DNA of 64,000 nt, taken from assembly GCF_013386585.1 (NCBI RefSeq), contig NZ_JACARO010000047.1, positions 62,001 to 126,000 of the forward strand, given 5' to 3'. The stretch is from Pseudomonas sp. P7548. GTDB lineage: Bacteria; Pseudomonadota; Gammaproteobacteria; Pseudomonadales; Pseudomonadaceae. The notes under the pieces were generated by a model that was given only the letters and a program-made list of their open reading frames with translations, searched no databases and was not told the origin of the DNA. The translations under genes and the position numbers were made by a program. How positions within the stretch are numbered: the first letter of the stretch is position 1; each line of letters opens with the position of its first letter. Positions 24,372 to 37,677 of the stretch are shown here, in pieces.

Positions 24372-27101
24372 ATGACTGATCTGTCCCGAATCCCAGGGCC
24401 TGCAAGCGTCGTGATTCCGACCCTGGAAGCACGCTTTTTCAGGCCACCGCTGCCTGACGGCTACGTGCTGCGGCCTCGCCTGTGCGAACGGCTGGGTGCG
24501 GGGTTGGAAGGGCGCTTGCTGCTGGTCAGCGCGCCAGCGGGGTTCGGCAAAAGTTCGTTGGCGGTGGAATTCTGCCAGGGCCTGCCGGCCCATTGGCAAA
24601 GCCTGTGGCTGGGGCTGAGCCCCCGGGATAACGACCCCGGCCGCTTCCTCGAGCGCCTGCTCGACGGCCTGCAGCAATATTTCCCCCAGATCGGCGCCCA
24701 ATCCCTGGGGTTGCTGAAAATGCGCCAGCGTCACCAGCCGTTTGCCTTTGAAGAATGGCTCGATGGCTTGCTCGACGAGCTGACGCTGCACCTTTCCACG
24801 CGCGCGCCGTTGTTGCTGGTGCTGGATGACTACCACTTGGCCCAGGGTCCGGTGCTGGATCGCTGCCTGCAGTTTTTCCTCAACCATTTGCCCGACGGCC
24901 TGGTGGTACTGGTCACCAGTCGCCAGCGTCCGGATTGGCATCTGGCGCGGTTGCGCCTGTCACGGCATCTGCTGGAATTGCACGAGCAAGACCTGCGCCT
25001 GACCCACGATGAGTCGTTGGCCGTATTGCACCAGCACAGCAACTCACTGCGCGGCGAGGCGCTGGATAACCTGATCCGGCGCAGTGAAGGCTGGGTGGCG
25101 GGCCTGCGTTTCTGGTTGCTGGCCGCCTCTGAGGCCGGCAATGAAGGTGCCTTGCCGCAGAGCCAGCACGGCGGGGAAGGGCTGATTCGTGATTACCTGC
25201 TTGAAGAGGTGATCGATTGCCTGCCTGCCGAAGTCCAGGCGTTCCTCTACGACACCGCCCCCCAGGAACGTTTTTGCGCCGAACTGTGCGACGCAGTGCG
25301 TGATGCCCACGACAGTGCCGAAACCCTGCGTTACCTTCAGGCACATCAAGTATTCCTGGTACCACTGGACGAGCAGGGCCACTGGTTCCGGTATCACCAT
25401 CTGTTTTCCGATTTGCTGCGCACCCGTCGTGCAAAAAACGCCACATTGCCGGTGGCCAGTCTGCATCTGCGAGCGTGTCGCTGGTTCAACGCCCAGGGCC
25501 TGATCGATGAAGCGGTGGAGCAGGCCTTGCGCGCCGGTCATCTCGACGTAGCCGCGAACCTGGTGCAGAACCTGTCTGAAGAGCAATTGCTGGCCGAGCA
25601 GAACGTGGGCATGCTGTTGCGCTGGAAGATGGACTTGCCCGACAGCCTGCTGATCAGCACGCCGCGCTTGATCGTGCTGTACAGCTGGGCCTTGGGGCTG
25701 GCGTGCCAGCTGGATGCGGCAGAAGAATTATCTGGCTACCTCAGTCGCTTCCTGCCGGCACCGTCGGCCACCGCGCAAAAGTCGATGCTGGCCCAGTGGC
25801 TGGCACTGAGCGGGATCATCGCCCGGGGGCGCGGCGACCGCGAACTGACCCAGCGCTATTGCGGCGAGGCCCTGGAAAGCCTGCCGCAAAAGCGCTACGG
25901 CCAGCGCCTGATGTGCCTGTCGACGCTGTCCAACCTGGCCATTGTCGACGCCGACCTGTGGCGCGCCCGTGGCCTGAACCGCGAGTCCCTGGAGCTGGCG
26001 CAGCGCGTCGGCAACCCGTTGTTCGAAGCCCTGGCCCATTACGACCGCGCCCGCGTGTTGCAGGCCCGGGGCGAAATCCTGCGCTCGCTCGATGAGGTGC
26101 GTCAGGGCCTGCAGCGTTTGCATGGCCTGGCGCCCCAGCGGCTGTACGCCGTGCGTGCGCGCTTATCGCTCTACGAAGGTTATTTGCTGCTGGCGCGCTA
26201 TCAGCCTGAAACCGGCTTGGCGCGCTTGCGTGCCGGCCTGGCCGAAGCCCGTGCCTGCCGGGATATCAGTGTGCTGATCGGGCATTGCGTCATCGCCAAC
26301 TTCGAAGGGCGGCGCAATGATTTTCCCACGGCGTTCGCCGAACTCGCCGAAGCCGAGCGCCTGATGCATATCTGGGATGTGCCGCCGATCTACTACCTGG
26401 CGATGATCACCCTGATCAAATGCGAACTGTGGCTAGCCCAGGGCCGCACCGACCTGGCCGATGCCTGGCTGGCGCGGTTGGGGCAGACCTACAACGGCGA
26501 GCATGCCGCTGCGGCCCCGGAGTTTCATCCGCACCTGCCGCAACACATCGGCCTGCAGCAAGCCGCGCTGGACGCCACGCGCCATCAACCTGCCGCCGCC
26601 CTGCAACGGCTTGATGAACTGGCGCAACAGGCACACAACGACGGCCGCCAGATGATTGCCCTGATGGCGCTGACCCAACAGGCGCATCTGCTGCTCGAAA
26701 CCGGCCAGGAAACCAAGGCGCGGCCGGTGCTGGCCCGTGCTCTTGAAGCGGGAGCCGGTGGTGCGCTGCAACCCTTCCAGCGTTTGCTGGAGAGCCACCC
26801 CGACTGGATGCGCGAGCAGCTTGGCAGAGACCCCCATGGCTTGCTGAATCAAAGCCTGCTGGGGCTGCTTCCGGTGGTTGCGGTTGCCGAAACCTCACCC
26901 AGCCACGAAACCTTGAGCGCCCGCGAACTGGCGGTGCTGCAGCTGATCGCCCAAGGCTGTTCCAACCAGGAAATCAGCAATCGGTTGTTCATTTCGCTGC
27001 ACACGGTGAAGACCCATGCGAGCCATATCAACAGCAAGCTGGGCGTAGAGCGGCGCACGCAGGCGGTGGCAAGGGCGCAGGAGTTGCGCTTGATTGGCTA
27101 G
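24372..27101 (+). CDS. MalT-like LuxR-family ATP-dependent transcription regulator
   Basis: A 909-residue LAL/MalT-type regulator. An N-terminal STAND NTPase has the Walker A motif SAPAGFGKSSLAVEF (Lys60) and a hydrophobic Walker B stretch LLLVLDDYHLA. A long helical, TPR-like middle (residues about 400-830) follows, and then a C-terminal LuxR helix-turn-helix from residue 848 (LSARELAVLQLIAQGCSNQE, then SLHTVKTHASHINSKLG). Such proteins bind an inducer and ATP and activate nearby promoters. Position after acyl-CoA ligase-DUF1302-DUF1329 makes it the likely activator of that set. The start at 24372 (MTDLSRIPG) is preferred; ATG 24339 is possible. Confidence 0.9.
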   Translation: MTDLSRIPGPASVVIPTLEARFFRPPLPDGYVLRPRLCERLGAGLEGRLLLVSAPAGFGKSSLAVEFCQGLPAHWQSLWLGLSPRDNDPGRFLERLLDGLQQYFPQIGAQSLGLLKMRQRHQPFAFEEWLDGLLDELTLHLSTRAPLLLVLDDYHLAQGPVLDRCLQFFLNHLPDGLVVLVTSRQRPDWHLARLRLSRHLLELHEQDLRLTHDESLAVLHQHSNSLRGEALDNLIRRSEGWVAGLRFWLLAASEAGNEGALPQSQHGGEGLIRDYLLEEVIDCLPAEVQAFLYDTAPQERFCAELCDAVRDAHDSAETLRYLQAHQVFLVPLDEQGHWFRYHHLFSDLLRTRRAKNATLPVASLHLRACRWFNAQGLIDEAVEQALRAGHLDVAANLVQNLSEEQLLAEQNVGMLLRWKMDLPDSLLISTPRLIVLYSWALGLACQLDAAEELSGYLSRFLPAPSATAQKSMLAQWLALSGIIARGRGDRELTQRYCGEALESLPQKRYGQRLMCLSTLSNLAIVDADLWRARGLNRESLELAQRVGNPLFEALAHYDRARVLQARGEILRSLDEVRQGLQRLHGLAPQRLYAVRARLSLYEGYLLLARYQPETGLARLRAGLAEARACRDISVLIGHCVIANFEGRRNDFPTAFAELAEAERLMHIWDVPPIYYLAMITLIKCELWLAQGRTDLADAWLARLGQTYNGEHAAAAPEFHPHLPQHIGLQQAALDATRHQPAAALQRLDELAQQAHNDGRQMIALMALTQQAHLLLETGQETKARPVLARALEAGAGGALQPFQRLLESHPDWMREQLGRDPHGLLNQSLLGLLPVVAVAETSPSHETLSARELAVLQLIAQGCSNQEISNRLFISLHTVKTHASHINSKLGVERRTQAVARAQELRLIG

Positions 27102-27191
27102 GAAGGAGGCTGCCCAGTCTGGTTTACTGGTGCAATTATTCTGGCGAGAACGTCCGAAAAATGCCTATTCACTCGCACTTGAGGCCTTCTG

Positions 27192-27836
27192 ATGCAACCT
27201 GAACTGCCGACGCTTATTCGCGAAACCTTCCCCGTCGGTCCGTTGCAGTGCAACTGCACCATCATTGGCGATCCGATCACCAAAAACGCCATCGTGGTCG
27301 ACCCGGGCGGCAACCATGAACTGATCCTGGCCCGTCTCGACGCGCTGGGCCTCAAGGTGGTGAGCATCATCCATACCCATGCCCACCTTGATCATTTCCT
27401 CGCGTCCGGCCAGTTGAAAGAGAAGACCGGTGCCACCTTGCATCTGCACAAGGAGGATCAATTCCTCTGGGATAATCTGGAAATGCAATGCCAGATGTTT
27501 CGTGTGCCCTACACGCCAGTGCCTTCCCCGGATCGCTGGCTTGAGCACGAAGAGGAACTGGCCTGCGGCTGCGGCGTGGCGCTGCATACCCCAGGGCATA
27601 CACCGGGCTCTATGAGCTTCTGGTTTGCCGATGCCAAATTGTTGATTGCCGGCGACACCCTGTTTCGCCGTGGCGTGGGGCGAACGGACCTGTGGGGTGG
27701 GGATCAGGCGACTATCGTGCGGTCGATCAAGCAGCGCCTGTACACGTTGGATGAGGGTGCCACGGTCGTGGCGGGTCATGGTCCGGACACGCGGTTGGGC
27801 GATGAGATGCGTGAGAACCCTTTTGTGCGGGCATAG
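27192..27836 (+). CDS. MBL-fold metallohydrolase, YcbL/glyoxalase II-like
   Basis: A 214-residue metallo-beta-lactamase-fold enzyme. The metal motif HTHAHLDH (residues 61-68) gives H-x-H-x-D-H. Further ligands are seen in HTPGHTPGSMSF and in the C-terminal AGHGPDTRLGDE. Proteins of this size and motif set are glyoxalase II-like hydrolases (YcbL type), acting on thioesters such as S-lactoylglutathione; the exact substrate is not clear. It follows the LuxR gene by 90 bases on the same strand and may be separately transcribed. No signal peptide, so cytoplasmic. Confidence 0.88.
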   Translation: MQPELPTLIRETFPVGPLQCNCTIIGDPITKNAIVVDPGGNHELILARLDALGLKVVSIIHTHAHLDHFLASGQLKEKTGATLHLHKEDQFLWDNLEMQCQMFRVPYTPVPSPDRWLEHEEELACGCGVALHTPGHTPGSMSFWFADAKLLIAGDTLFRRGVGRTDLWGGDQATIVRSIKQRLYTLDEGATVVAGHGPDTRLGDEMRENPFVRA

Positions 27837-28068
27837 GCCGCGACTCGGTGTTTTTCCGGATACCAAGAGGCGACTGTCCTACGACTCTTATAGAGAAAAT
27901 GACAATCACCGTTCAGGAAGCGTCTGCTAGGGTTTTAGTGTGCCCACCTGTTGTGGAGCGGGGGTCTGCCGGGCAGGGAATTTTTGCCGTTTGTCGTGTT
28001 CCAAGCTCGGCACAGGTCCATTGCCAATGTCCTCTGCATCACAGAATGCAAAAGTAGGAGCTTCCTTC

Positions 28069-28839
28069 ATGTTCACTTCGCGTCGTCTGCTTGTCGTTGC
28101 CACGGCTGTTGCCCTGTTGTCCGGCTGTGCGTCTCCTAATCCATACGATGGCAGCCAAGGACAGGCGAACGGCTCATCGGGTATCAGCAACACAGCCAAG
28201 TACGGCGGCCTGGCTGCACTGGCCGGTGGTTTGGCCGGCGCCGCCATCGACCATAACAACCGTGGCAAAGGTGCCCTCATTGGCGCCGCCGTGGCCGGCC
28301 TGGGTGGCGCGGGTTATGGCTACTACGCCGACCAGCAGGAAAAGAAACTGCGGGCCAGCATGGCCAACACCGGGGTTGAAGTTCAGCGCCAGGGTGACCA
28401 GATCAAGTTGATCATGCCGGGTAACATCACCTTCGCTACCAACTCGGACGCGATCTCCAGCAGCTTCTATCAGCCGCTGAACAACCTGGCCAACTCGCTC
28501 AAGCAGTTCAACCAGAACACCATCCAGATCGTCGGCTACACCGACAGCACCGGCAGCCGACAACTGAACATGGACCTGTCCCAGCGTCGTGCGCAGAGCG
28601 TGGCCAACTACCTGACGTCCCAAGGCGTGAGCCCGACCAACCTGAGCGCACGCGGTGCCGGCCCGGATAACCCGATCGCCAGCAACGCCGACGTCAATGG
28701 CCGTGCCCAGAACCGTCGTGTAGAGGTGAACCTGGGTCCGATCCCTGGTCAGCAATATGGCCAGCCTGCCCAACAGCAGCAACAGGCGCCACAGCAGAAC
28801 AACCAGTTCCAGGGCAACCCGTACCAGCAGTACCAGTAA
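28069..28839 (+). CDS. OmpA-family lipoprotein with glycine zipper, YiaD-like
   Basis: 256 residues. The lipobox LLSGC puts the lipidated cysteine near residue 20. A glycine-zipper hydrophobic region (YGGLAALAGGLAGAAIDH and GALIGAAVAGLGGAGYGYYA, residues about 43-85) follows. The C-terminal OmpA-like domain (residues about 110-225) carries GYTDSTGSRQLNMDLSQRRA, the peptidoglycan-binding Asp and Arg pattern. The tail is unusually glutamine-rich (QQQQQAPQQNNQFQ). AGGAG eight bases before ATG 28069 sets the start. It anchors the outer membrane to the wall. A 17-bp terminator follows. Confidence 0.9.
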   Translation: MFTSRRLLVVATAVALLSGCASPNPYDGSQGQANGSSGISNTAKYGGLAALAGGLAGAAIDHNNRGKGALIGAAVAGLGGAGYGYYADQQEKKLRASMANTGVEVQRQGDQIKLIMPGNITFATNSDAISSSFYQPLNNLANSLKQFNQNTIQIVGYTDSTGSRQLNMDLSQRRAQSVANYLTSQGVSPTNLSARGAGPDNPIASNADVNGRAQNRRVEVNLGPIPGQQYGQPAQQQQQAPQQNNQFQGNPYQQYQ

Positions 28840-28851
28840 ACGCTGGCCACT

Positions 28852-28892
28852 AAAAAGGGCGCCGTGCAGTCAATGCACGGCGCCCTTTTTTA
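28852..28892. terminator. bidirectional intrinsic terminator
   Basis: A perfect 17-bp stem (AAAAAGGGCGCCGTGCA with its complement) and a five-base loop lie between the convergent OmpA-like and BON lipoprotein genes. It serves both. Confidence 0.95.
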
Positions 28893-28911
28893 TTGCGTGG
28901 TTACATCAGTG

Positions 28912-30546
<1,635 letters not shown>

Positions 30547-30547
<1 letters not shown>

Positions 30548-32358
30548 CAGCGCGGGGTGTCTGGCAGGCGCTGGATGTCGCCGCCCACGAACTTCGCCCA
30601 TGGCATCTGGCGATCAACGCGCTGGTTGGCGTTGATGCCCAGGCTGCCCGACAGGCCATCAACACGAGTATCCGGCAGTGCCTTGAGCTGGCCCAGGCGC
30701 GGCGCCAGGCGGTAGGCATCGACGCCCATCGCATACAGGCGGCCCAGGCTGCCATTGGCTTGCGGCCATTGTGCGGCGACCTGGTTGCGCAGTGGGTCGG
30801 TGGTGCTGAGCAGCCAAGGGGTTTCGCAGAACATGACGTTGGTCATGTCCAGGTACTGGTTCTTGTCGCCGCTGGCGCTGAACACGTGGGAGGTCGCGTA
30901 GACAGGCACATCACCGGCGTACTGGAAGTTCAGGGTCGGCTTGATCTGCTGGGCCAGTTGCGGGGTCACGGCCAGGAAGATGAACTCGATGTCCTGACGA
31001 CGCGACGGCTGTGCTGCTACGTCTGTACCTACCGTGCTTTGCAGGCTCTTGGCGCGACCTTCGCTTTTACGTAGTTGGAACAGGTCGGCGATCTGCTGGG
31101 CGAGGGCCACTGGCTGGTCGACGTACTCGACGCCGACGACAGTGCCGCCATTGGCTTCCCAATCCTGGCGGAAGGCCTTGTAGACACGCTCGCCCCACTC
31201 GCCACGCGGCACCATGGCGGCAGCGCGGTGCAGGCCGTCGGCGCGGGCACGACGCGAGACTTCGCGGGCTTCGTCTTCAGCGGCCAGGCCAAACTGGAAC
31301 AGCTGCGCCGGGTTCTGATCGGTCTCGCTGTAGTTCAGGGCCAGGGTGGTGATCGGCAACTGAGGGCGGGCAGCGAGTTGTTTGACCAGTGGTTTCTCCA
31401 GCGGGCCGACAACCAGTTGCACGCCGGCAGCCTTGGCCTTGGTGTAGAAGTCGTCAAGGGAGGTCAGGCGCGAGCTGTCAAAGAACTCGATGACTGGTGG
31501 CTTCTGCCCGGCTTGTTCGGCCTGGTAGTGAGCGGCCATGAAGCCTTCACGCAATGCTTTGCCGACGGAGGCCAGCGGGCCGTCCTGTGGCAGCAGCAGG
31601 GCGATCTTGTTCAGGGGCTGGCTGGCCAGCTCCTTGAGTTTGGTCAACGGCAATGGCAGTTCCACTGCGGCCGGGTGGCCCGGGTTCTGCGCGCGCCAGG
31701 TGTCGATGGCGGCCTGTTGCTGTTCCAGGGTACCGGCACCCTTAACCGCCTGGGCCAGGGTGATCCAACCGTCCAGGGTCGGGTTGCCACTGGCTTGCAA
31801 CTGCTCGGCCGGCAGGGCGGCAATCAGCGCCCAGATGGCTTCATGGTTGTTTTTAGCCGCATCACCGCTGAGCAGCGGGGCCATGGCTACGCGTTCGCGC
31901 GCGGCGGCCAGGGTCTGGCCATCGGCTTCATAAGCGCGGGCATGCACGGTGCCGGTACGTACCTGCTGGTCTGCCGGCAAGTCACGTAGGCTTTGCAGGC
32001 TCGGGTGGCTCAGGGCAGTCAACGCAGCCTTGGGCTGGTTGCGCGCCATGGCCAGCTCGGCAGCCAGGGTGCTGGCAAAGACTTGCGCGGCGGGCTTGAG
32101 AGCATCCAGCGGCACCTGTGCAAGGATCTGCGAGGAGCGGGCAGGGTTGTTCTGCTTGTAGGCCATGTCTGCCGCACTCAGGCGCAACAGGGCGGCCTTT
32201 TCTGGCGTCTTGGCGGTAGTGGCCTGTTCGAGCAGTTGCTCGATACTGGCATCCGGGGTCCGTGGAAGGTCGCCAAGGCTGGACGAGGGCGAGCTGGCGC
32301 AAGCGGCCAGCAAGGCAGCGAGGCAGAGGGCGGAGAGCAGCCGCAGGCAAGCGATCAT
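30547..32358 (-). CDS. lpoA: penicillin-binding protein activator LpoA-like lipoprotein
   Basis: A 603-residue outer-membrane lipoprotein. The lipobox LLAAC puts the lipidated cysteine near residue 20. A helical TPR-like N-terminal region (residues about 30-250) is followed by a periplasmic-binding-protein fold (about 255-590; KIALLLPQDGPLASVGKALR). In enterobacteria LpoA spans the periplasm to activate PBP1A; pseudomonads also use an unrelated LpoP for PBP1b, so the activity here is inferred. AGGA eight bases before ATG 32358 sets the start. It is the first gene of the yraN-gmhA-dolP operon, divergent from rsmI. Confidence 0.9.
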
Positions 32359-32567
32359 GTAAGTGTTCCTGATACCGATCAAATTAGCGTGGAATTGTAC
32401 CCAAGCACTGGCCCAGGCGCGATGTTACTGGCGTGAAACCGTCGATTTAGGTCGTGCAAATGTTGCTATTGGCGATCGGCGGCTGAAAAGGCATCGGCCG
32501 TGATGGCATATTTTCGAGGCATCTACGCGCTACAATGGCGCTTTTGCCAACCATCGAGGTGTGCGTT

Positions 32568-33440
32568 TTGACTGCTCCAGGTCCTTTGAATTCCACTGCA
32601 GGCTCGCTTTTTGTCGTGGCGACGCCCATTGGCAACCTGGACGACATCAGTGCCCGGGCGCTGAAAGTGTTGCGCGACGTAAAATTGATCGCGGCCGAAG
32701 ACACCCGTCACTCTCAACGCCTGATGCAGCATTTTGGTATCAGCACGCCATTAGCGGCCTGTCACGAGCACAACGAGCGTGAAGAAGGCAGTCGCTTTAT
32801 CGTGCGCCTGTTGGCCGGTGACGACGTGGCGCTGATCTCCGATGCGGGCACGCCGCTGATCTCCGATCCAGGCTATCACCTGGTTCGCCAGGCGCGGGCC
32901 GCTGGTATCAATGTAGTGCCTGTTCCGGGAGCGTGCGCACTGATTGCCGCGTTATCGGCAGCGGGGCTGCCTTCGGACCGCTTTATCTTTGAAGGTTTCC
33001 TGCCGGCCAAGGCGGTGGGGCGGCGTGCTCGCCTGCAGGCGCTGAAGGAAGAACCGCGCACCCTGATCTTCTACGAAGCCCCCCATCGTATCCTTGAATG
33101 CCTGCAGGACATGGAGTTGGTGTTCGGGGGCGAGCGCTTGGCGTTGCTGGCGCGCGAACTGACCAAAACCTTTGAAACCCTCAAAGGCCTGCCGCTCGAA
33201 GAGCTGCGGGCCTTTGTCGAGGGGGACAGCAACCAGCAGCGTGGCGAGTGCGTGGTGCTGGTGGCGGGCTGGGCCGCTCCCGAGAATGAAGACGCGGTCG
33301 GCAGCGAGGCCATGCGTATTCTGGATCTATTGCTCGCGGAGATGCCGCTTAAAAGAGCAGCGGCGTTGGCAGCGGAAATTACCGGTGTGCGCAAGAATCT
33401 CTTATATCAAGCCGCGCTGGATAAACAAAAAGGCGAATAG
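32568..33440 (+). CDS. rsmI: 16S rRNA (cytidine-1402 2'-O) methyltransferase
   Basis: A 290-residue tetrapyrrole-methylase-fold enzyme that makes the 2'-O-methyl on C1402 in the 30S decoding centre. The family motifs FVVATPIGNLDDISARAL and LISDAGTPLISDPGYHLV are intact. The start is placed at TTG 32568, with GAGGTG six bases upstream, because homologues begin close to this point; an in-frame ATG at 32535 lacks a site and would add 11 unconserved residues. It is divergent from lpoA and upstream of rnpB, the normal pseudomonad order. Confidence 0.88.
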   Translation: MTAPGPLNSTAGSLFVVATPIGNLDDISARALKVLRDVKLIAAEDTRHSQRLMQHFGISTPLAACHEHNEREEGSRFIVRLLAGDDVALISDAGTPLISDPGYHLVRQARAAGINVVPVPGACALIAALSAAGLPSDRFIFEGFLPAKAVGRRARLQALKEEPRTLIFYEAPHRILECLQDMELVFGGERLALLARELTKTFETLKGLPLEELRAFVEGDSNQQRGECVVLVAGWAAPENEDAVGSEAMRILDLLLAEMPLKRAAALAAEITGVRKNLLYQAALDKQKGE

Positions 33441-33534
33441 TTCCGGGGTTAATCCTGTATTCCGTCTGAACGTGATGGCCATTCTGAACTTTTATTACTT
33501 GTCCTAAGTCCGTCGTGCCGTTAACCTGCGCGGC

Positions 33535-33897
33535 GGAGAGTCGATTGGACAGTCGCTGCCCTCTATGAGAATTAGGGGGGGGAGGAAAGTCCGGGCTCCA
33601 TAGGGCGAAGTGCCAGGTAATGCCTGGGAGGCGTGAGCCTACGGAAAGTGCCACAGAAAATAACCGCCTAAGCACTTCGGTGCCGGTAAGGGTGAAAAGG
33701 TGCGGTAAGAGCGCACCGCACGACTGGCAACAGTTCGTGGCTAGGTAAACCCCACTTGGAGCAAGACCAAATAGGGTCCCAAGGCGTGGCCCGCGCTGGG
33801 ACCGGGTAGGTTGCTAAAGATGTCCAGTGATGGCCATCGTAGACGAATGACTGTTCAAGACAGAACCCGGCTTATAGATCGACTCTCCACCTTTTTT
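33535..33897 (+). ncRNA. rnpB: RNase P RNA (M1 RNA)
   Basis: The catalytic RNA that trims tRNA 5' ends. The 5' end AGAGTCGATTGGACAGTCGC (from 33537) pairs with the 3' end GATCGACTCTCC to form helix P1. The conserved core GAGGAAAGTCCGGGCTCC, the ACAGAAAATAACC segment and the later GTAGACGAATGACTG/ACAGAACCCGGCTTAT block are all present. A T run after CCACC (33891-33897) ends the transcript. Type A architecture, as in other gammaproteobacteria. Confidence 0.97.
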
Positions 33898-34141
33898 CCT
33901 TCTGTCCGAATCTCGAGCAGAAACCCGGTAGTAACGCAAGAATCCCTCCCTGCCGAATCATTGGCAGATGCATCTTCGTAATACCAAAAAAATCTTACTC
34001 TTAATAAATCACTTTAACTTTAAGCCATAGCTCTTTGAGCTATTTGTGCTTGTTGGGCCGAAAACATCGCCGAACTCTGGTTTCTCCTCCTTTTACGCTC
34101 CTAAATCTCCGTTCTGTAAGGCTTTTCCTTGAATCCGCGCC
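33898..34141 (+). other. AT-rich leader before the division cluster
   Basis: No gene is seen. Bases 33980-34030 are much richer in A and T than the surroundings. ATAGCTC-TTT-GAGCTAT (34027-34043) is a perfect 7-bp hairpin. The region carries the far upstream part of the mraZ promoter and possibly an additional one. Confidence 0.6.
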
Positions 34142-34171
34142 TTGACGGTGTGGTGGGCGCATTCCTATAGT
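34142..34171 (+). promoter_or_regulatory. sigma-70-type promoter of the mraZ-dcw cluster
   Basis: TTGACG (34142-34147) and TATAGT (34166-34171) are separated by 18 bases. Transcription would start near 34178, just ahead of the MraZ repeats. Confidence 0.65.
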
Positions 34172-34205
34172 GTGCGCAAGTGGCGGAAAGTGGCACAAAG
34201 TGGGT
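34171..34205 (+). promoter_or_regulatory. MraZ-binding direct repeats
   Basis: TGG triplets stand exactly ten bases apart at 34181, 34191 and 34201 (TGGCGGAAAG, TGGCACAAAG, TGGGTTTTTT), with a weaker copy, TGTGCGCAAG, at 34171. MraZ is known to repress the dcw promoter by binding TGGG-type repeats with 10-base period. Their place immediately after the -10 fits repression. Confidence 0.8.
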
Positions 34206-34245
34206 TTTTTGAACGTAAAACGCTAAAATTTGGAGAAACGCATCT

Positions 34246-34701
34246 GTGTTTCGCGGAGCTAACGCTATCAGTCTCGATGCAAAAGGCCGTCTCGCCATGC
34301 CGAGCCGGTATCGTGACGAGCTCATTTCGCGAAGTTCCGGACAGTTGATCATCACCATTGATGCCGTTGACCCTTGTTTGTGTGTTTACCCGCTCGATGA
34401 GTGGGAGTTGATTGAAACCAAGTTGCGCGCGCTGCCTTCATTGCGTGAAGAAAACCGTCGCCTGCAGCGTTTGCTGATTGGTAATGCCGTCGACCTCGAG
34501 CTTGATGGCAGTGGTCGTTTCCTGGTGCCGCCGCGTTTGCGCGAGTACGCCAAGCTGGACAAGCGCGCAATGCTGGTGGGCCAACTGAACAAGTTCCAAT
34601 TGTGGGACGAAGATGCCTGGGATGCTGTGTCTGCAGCGGACCTGGCTGCTATTCAACAACCGGGCGCCATGCCTGATGAACTGCGTGATTTGATCCTGTG
34701 A
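34246..34701 (+). CDS. mraZ: transcriptional regulator MraZ
   Basis: A 151-residue protein of two SpoVT/AbrB-like half-domains, each with the D-x-x-x-R signature: [16 protein letters not shown] (residues about 10-25) and [16 protein letters not shown] (about 85-100). MraZ forms a ring-shaped oligomer that binds direct repeats and represses its own operon. The GTG start at 34246 follows GGAGA at 34232-34236. Its stop overlaps the GTG of rsmH (GTGA). It is the first gene of the division and cell-wall cluster. Confidence 0.96.
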   Translation: MFRGANAISLDAKGRLAMPSRYRDELISRSSGQLIITIDAVDPCLCVYPLDEWELIETKLRALPSLREENRRLQRLLIGNAVDLELDGSGRFLVPPRLREYAKLDKRAMLVGQLNKFQLWDEDAWDAVSAADLAAIQQPGAMPDELRDLIL

Positions 34702-35641
34702 CTATTGATAGCGGCTTTAACCACATCACCGTACTGCTTGACGAAGCCGTTGAGGCTCTCGCCGTACGCGCGGATGGCTGCTATCTGGATGGCACCTTCG
34801 GCAGGGGCGGGCATAGTCGGCTGATACTCAGCCAGCTCGGGTCCGACGGCAAACTCCTCGGGTTCGACAAAGACCCTCAAGCGATTGCCACCGGGCAAGC
34901 GCTAGCGGCCGAAGACGGCCGCTTTGTCGTTGTGCAGCGTAGCTTTGCCGAGTTGGGGGCCGAAGTGGCCGAGCGCGGCATGGCAGGCAAGGTGGCGGGG
35001 GTTTTGCTCGACCTGGGCGTGTCTTCGCCCCAGCTCGATGACCCGGAGCGCGGCTTCAGTTTCATGAACGACGGCCCTCTCGACATGCGCATGGACCCCA
35101 CGCGGGGTATCAGTGCTGCGCAGTTCATCGCCACCGCACCGGTGGAAGAAATCGCCCGCGTCTTCAAGGAATACGGTGAAGAGCGTTTCGCCGGCCGCAT
35201 GGCCCGTGCCGTGGTCGAGCGCCGCGAGATCCAGCCATTTGAACGCACCGCCGACCTGGCCGAAGTGCTGAAGGTCGCCAACCCTGCGTGGGAAAAAGGC
35301 AAGAACCCGGCGACCCGTGCGTTCCAGGGCCTGCGCATTCACGTCAACAACGAATTGGGCGACCTGGAGGCTGGCCTTGAGGCTGCCCTTGAGTCGCTGG
35401 AAGTGGGCGGTCGCCTGGTGGTGATCAGCTTCCACTCCCTGGAAGACCGTATCGTCAAACTGTTCATGCGTCGTCTGGTCAAGGGCGAGTCCGACAACCT
35501 GCCGCGCAACCTGCCGGTACGTTTCGAAGCCTTTGTGCCGAAAATCAAAATCCATGGCAAAGCGCAGTTCGCTTCCGAAGCCGAACTCAAGGCCAACCCA
35601 CGTGCCCGTAGCGCTGTCATGCGTGTTGCGGAGAAGTTGCG

Positions 35642-35645
<4 letters not shown>
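34698..35645 (+). CDS. rsmH: 16S rRNA (cytosine-1402 N4) methyltransferase
   Basis: A 315-residue SAM methyltransferase that adds N4-methyl to C1402 of 16S rRNA, the same base that RsmI modifies on the ribose. Motifs: [17 protein letters not shown] (SAM site), [14 protein letters not shown] and the catalytic-region [16 protein letters not shown]. The GTG start at 34698 overlaps the mraZ stop by four bases, and its own stop overlaps ftsL by four bases (GTGA), so translation of the three genes is coupled. Its length is normal. Confidence 0.96.
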
Positions 35646-37676
<2,031 letters not shown>

Positions 37677-37677
<1 letters not shown>

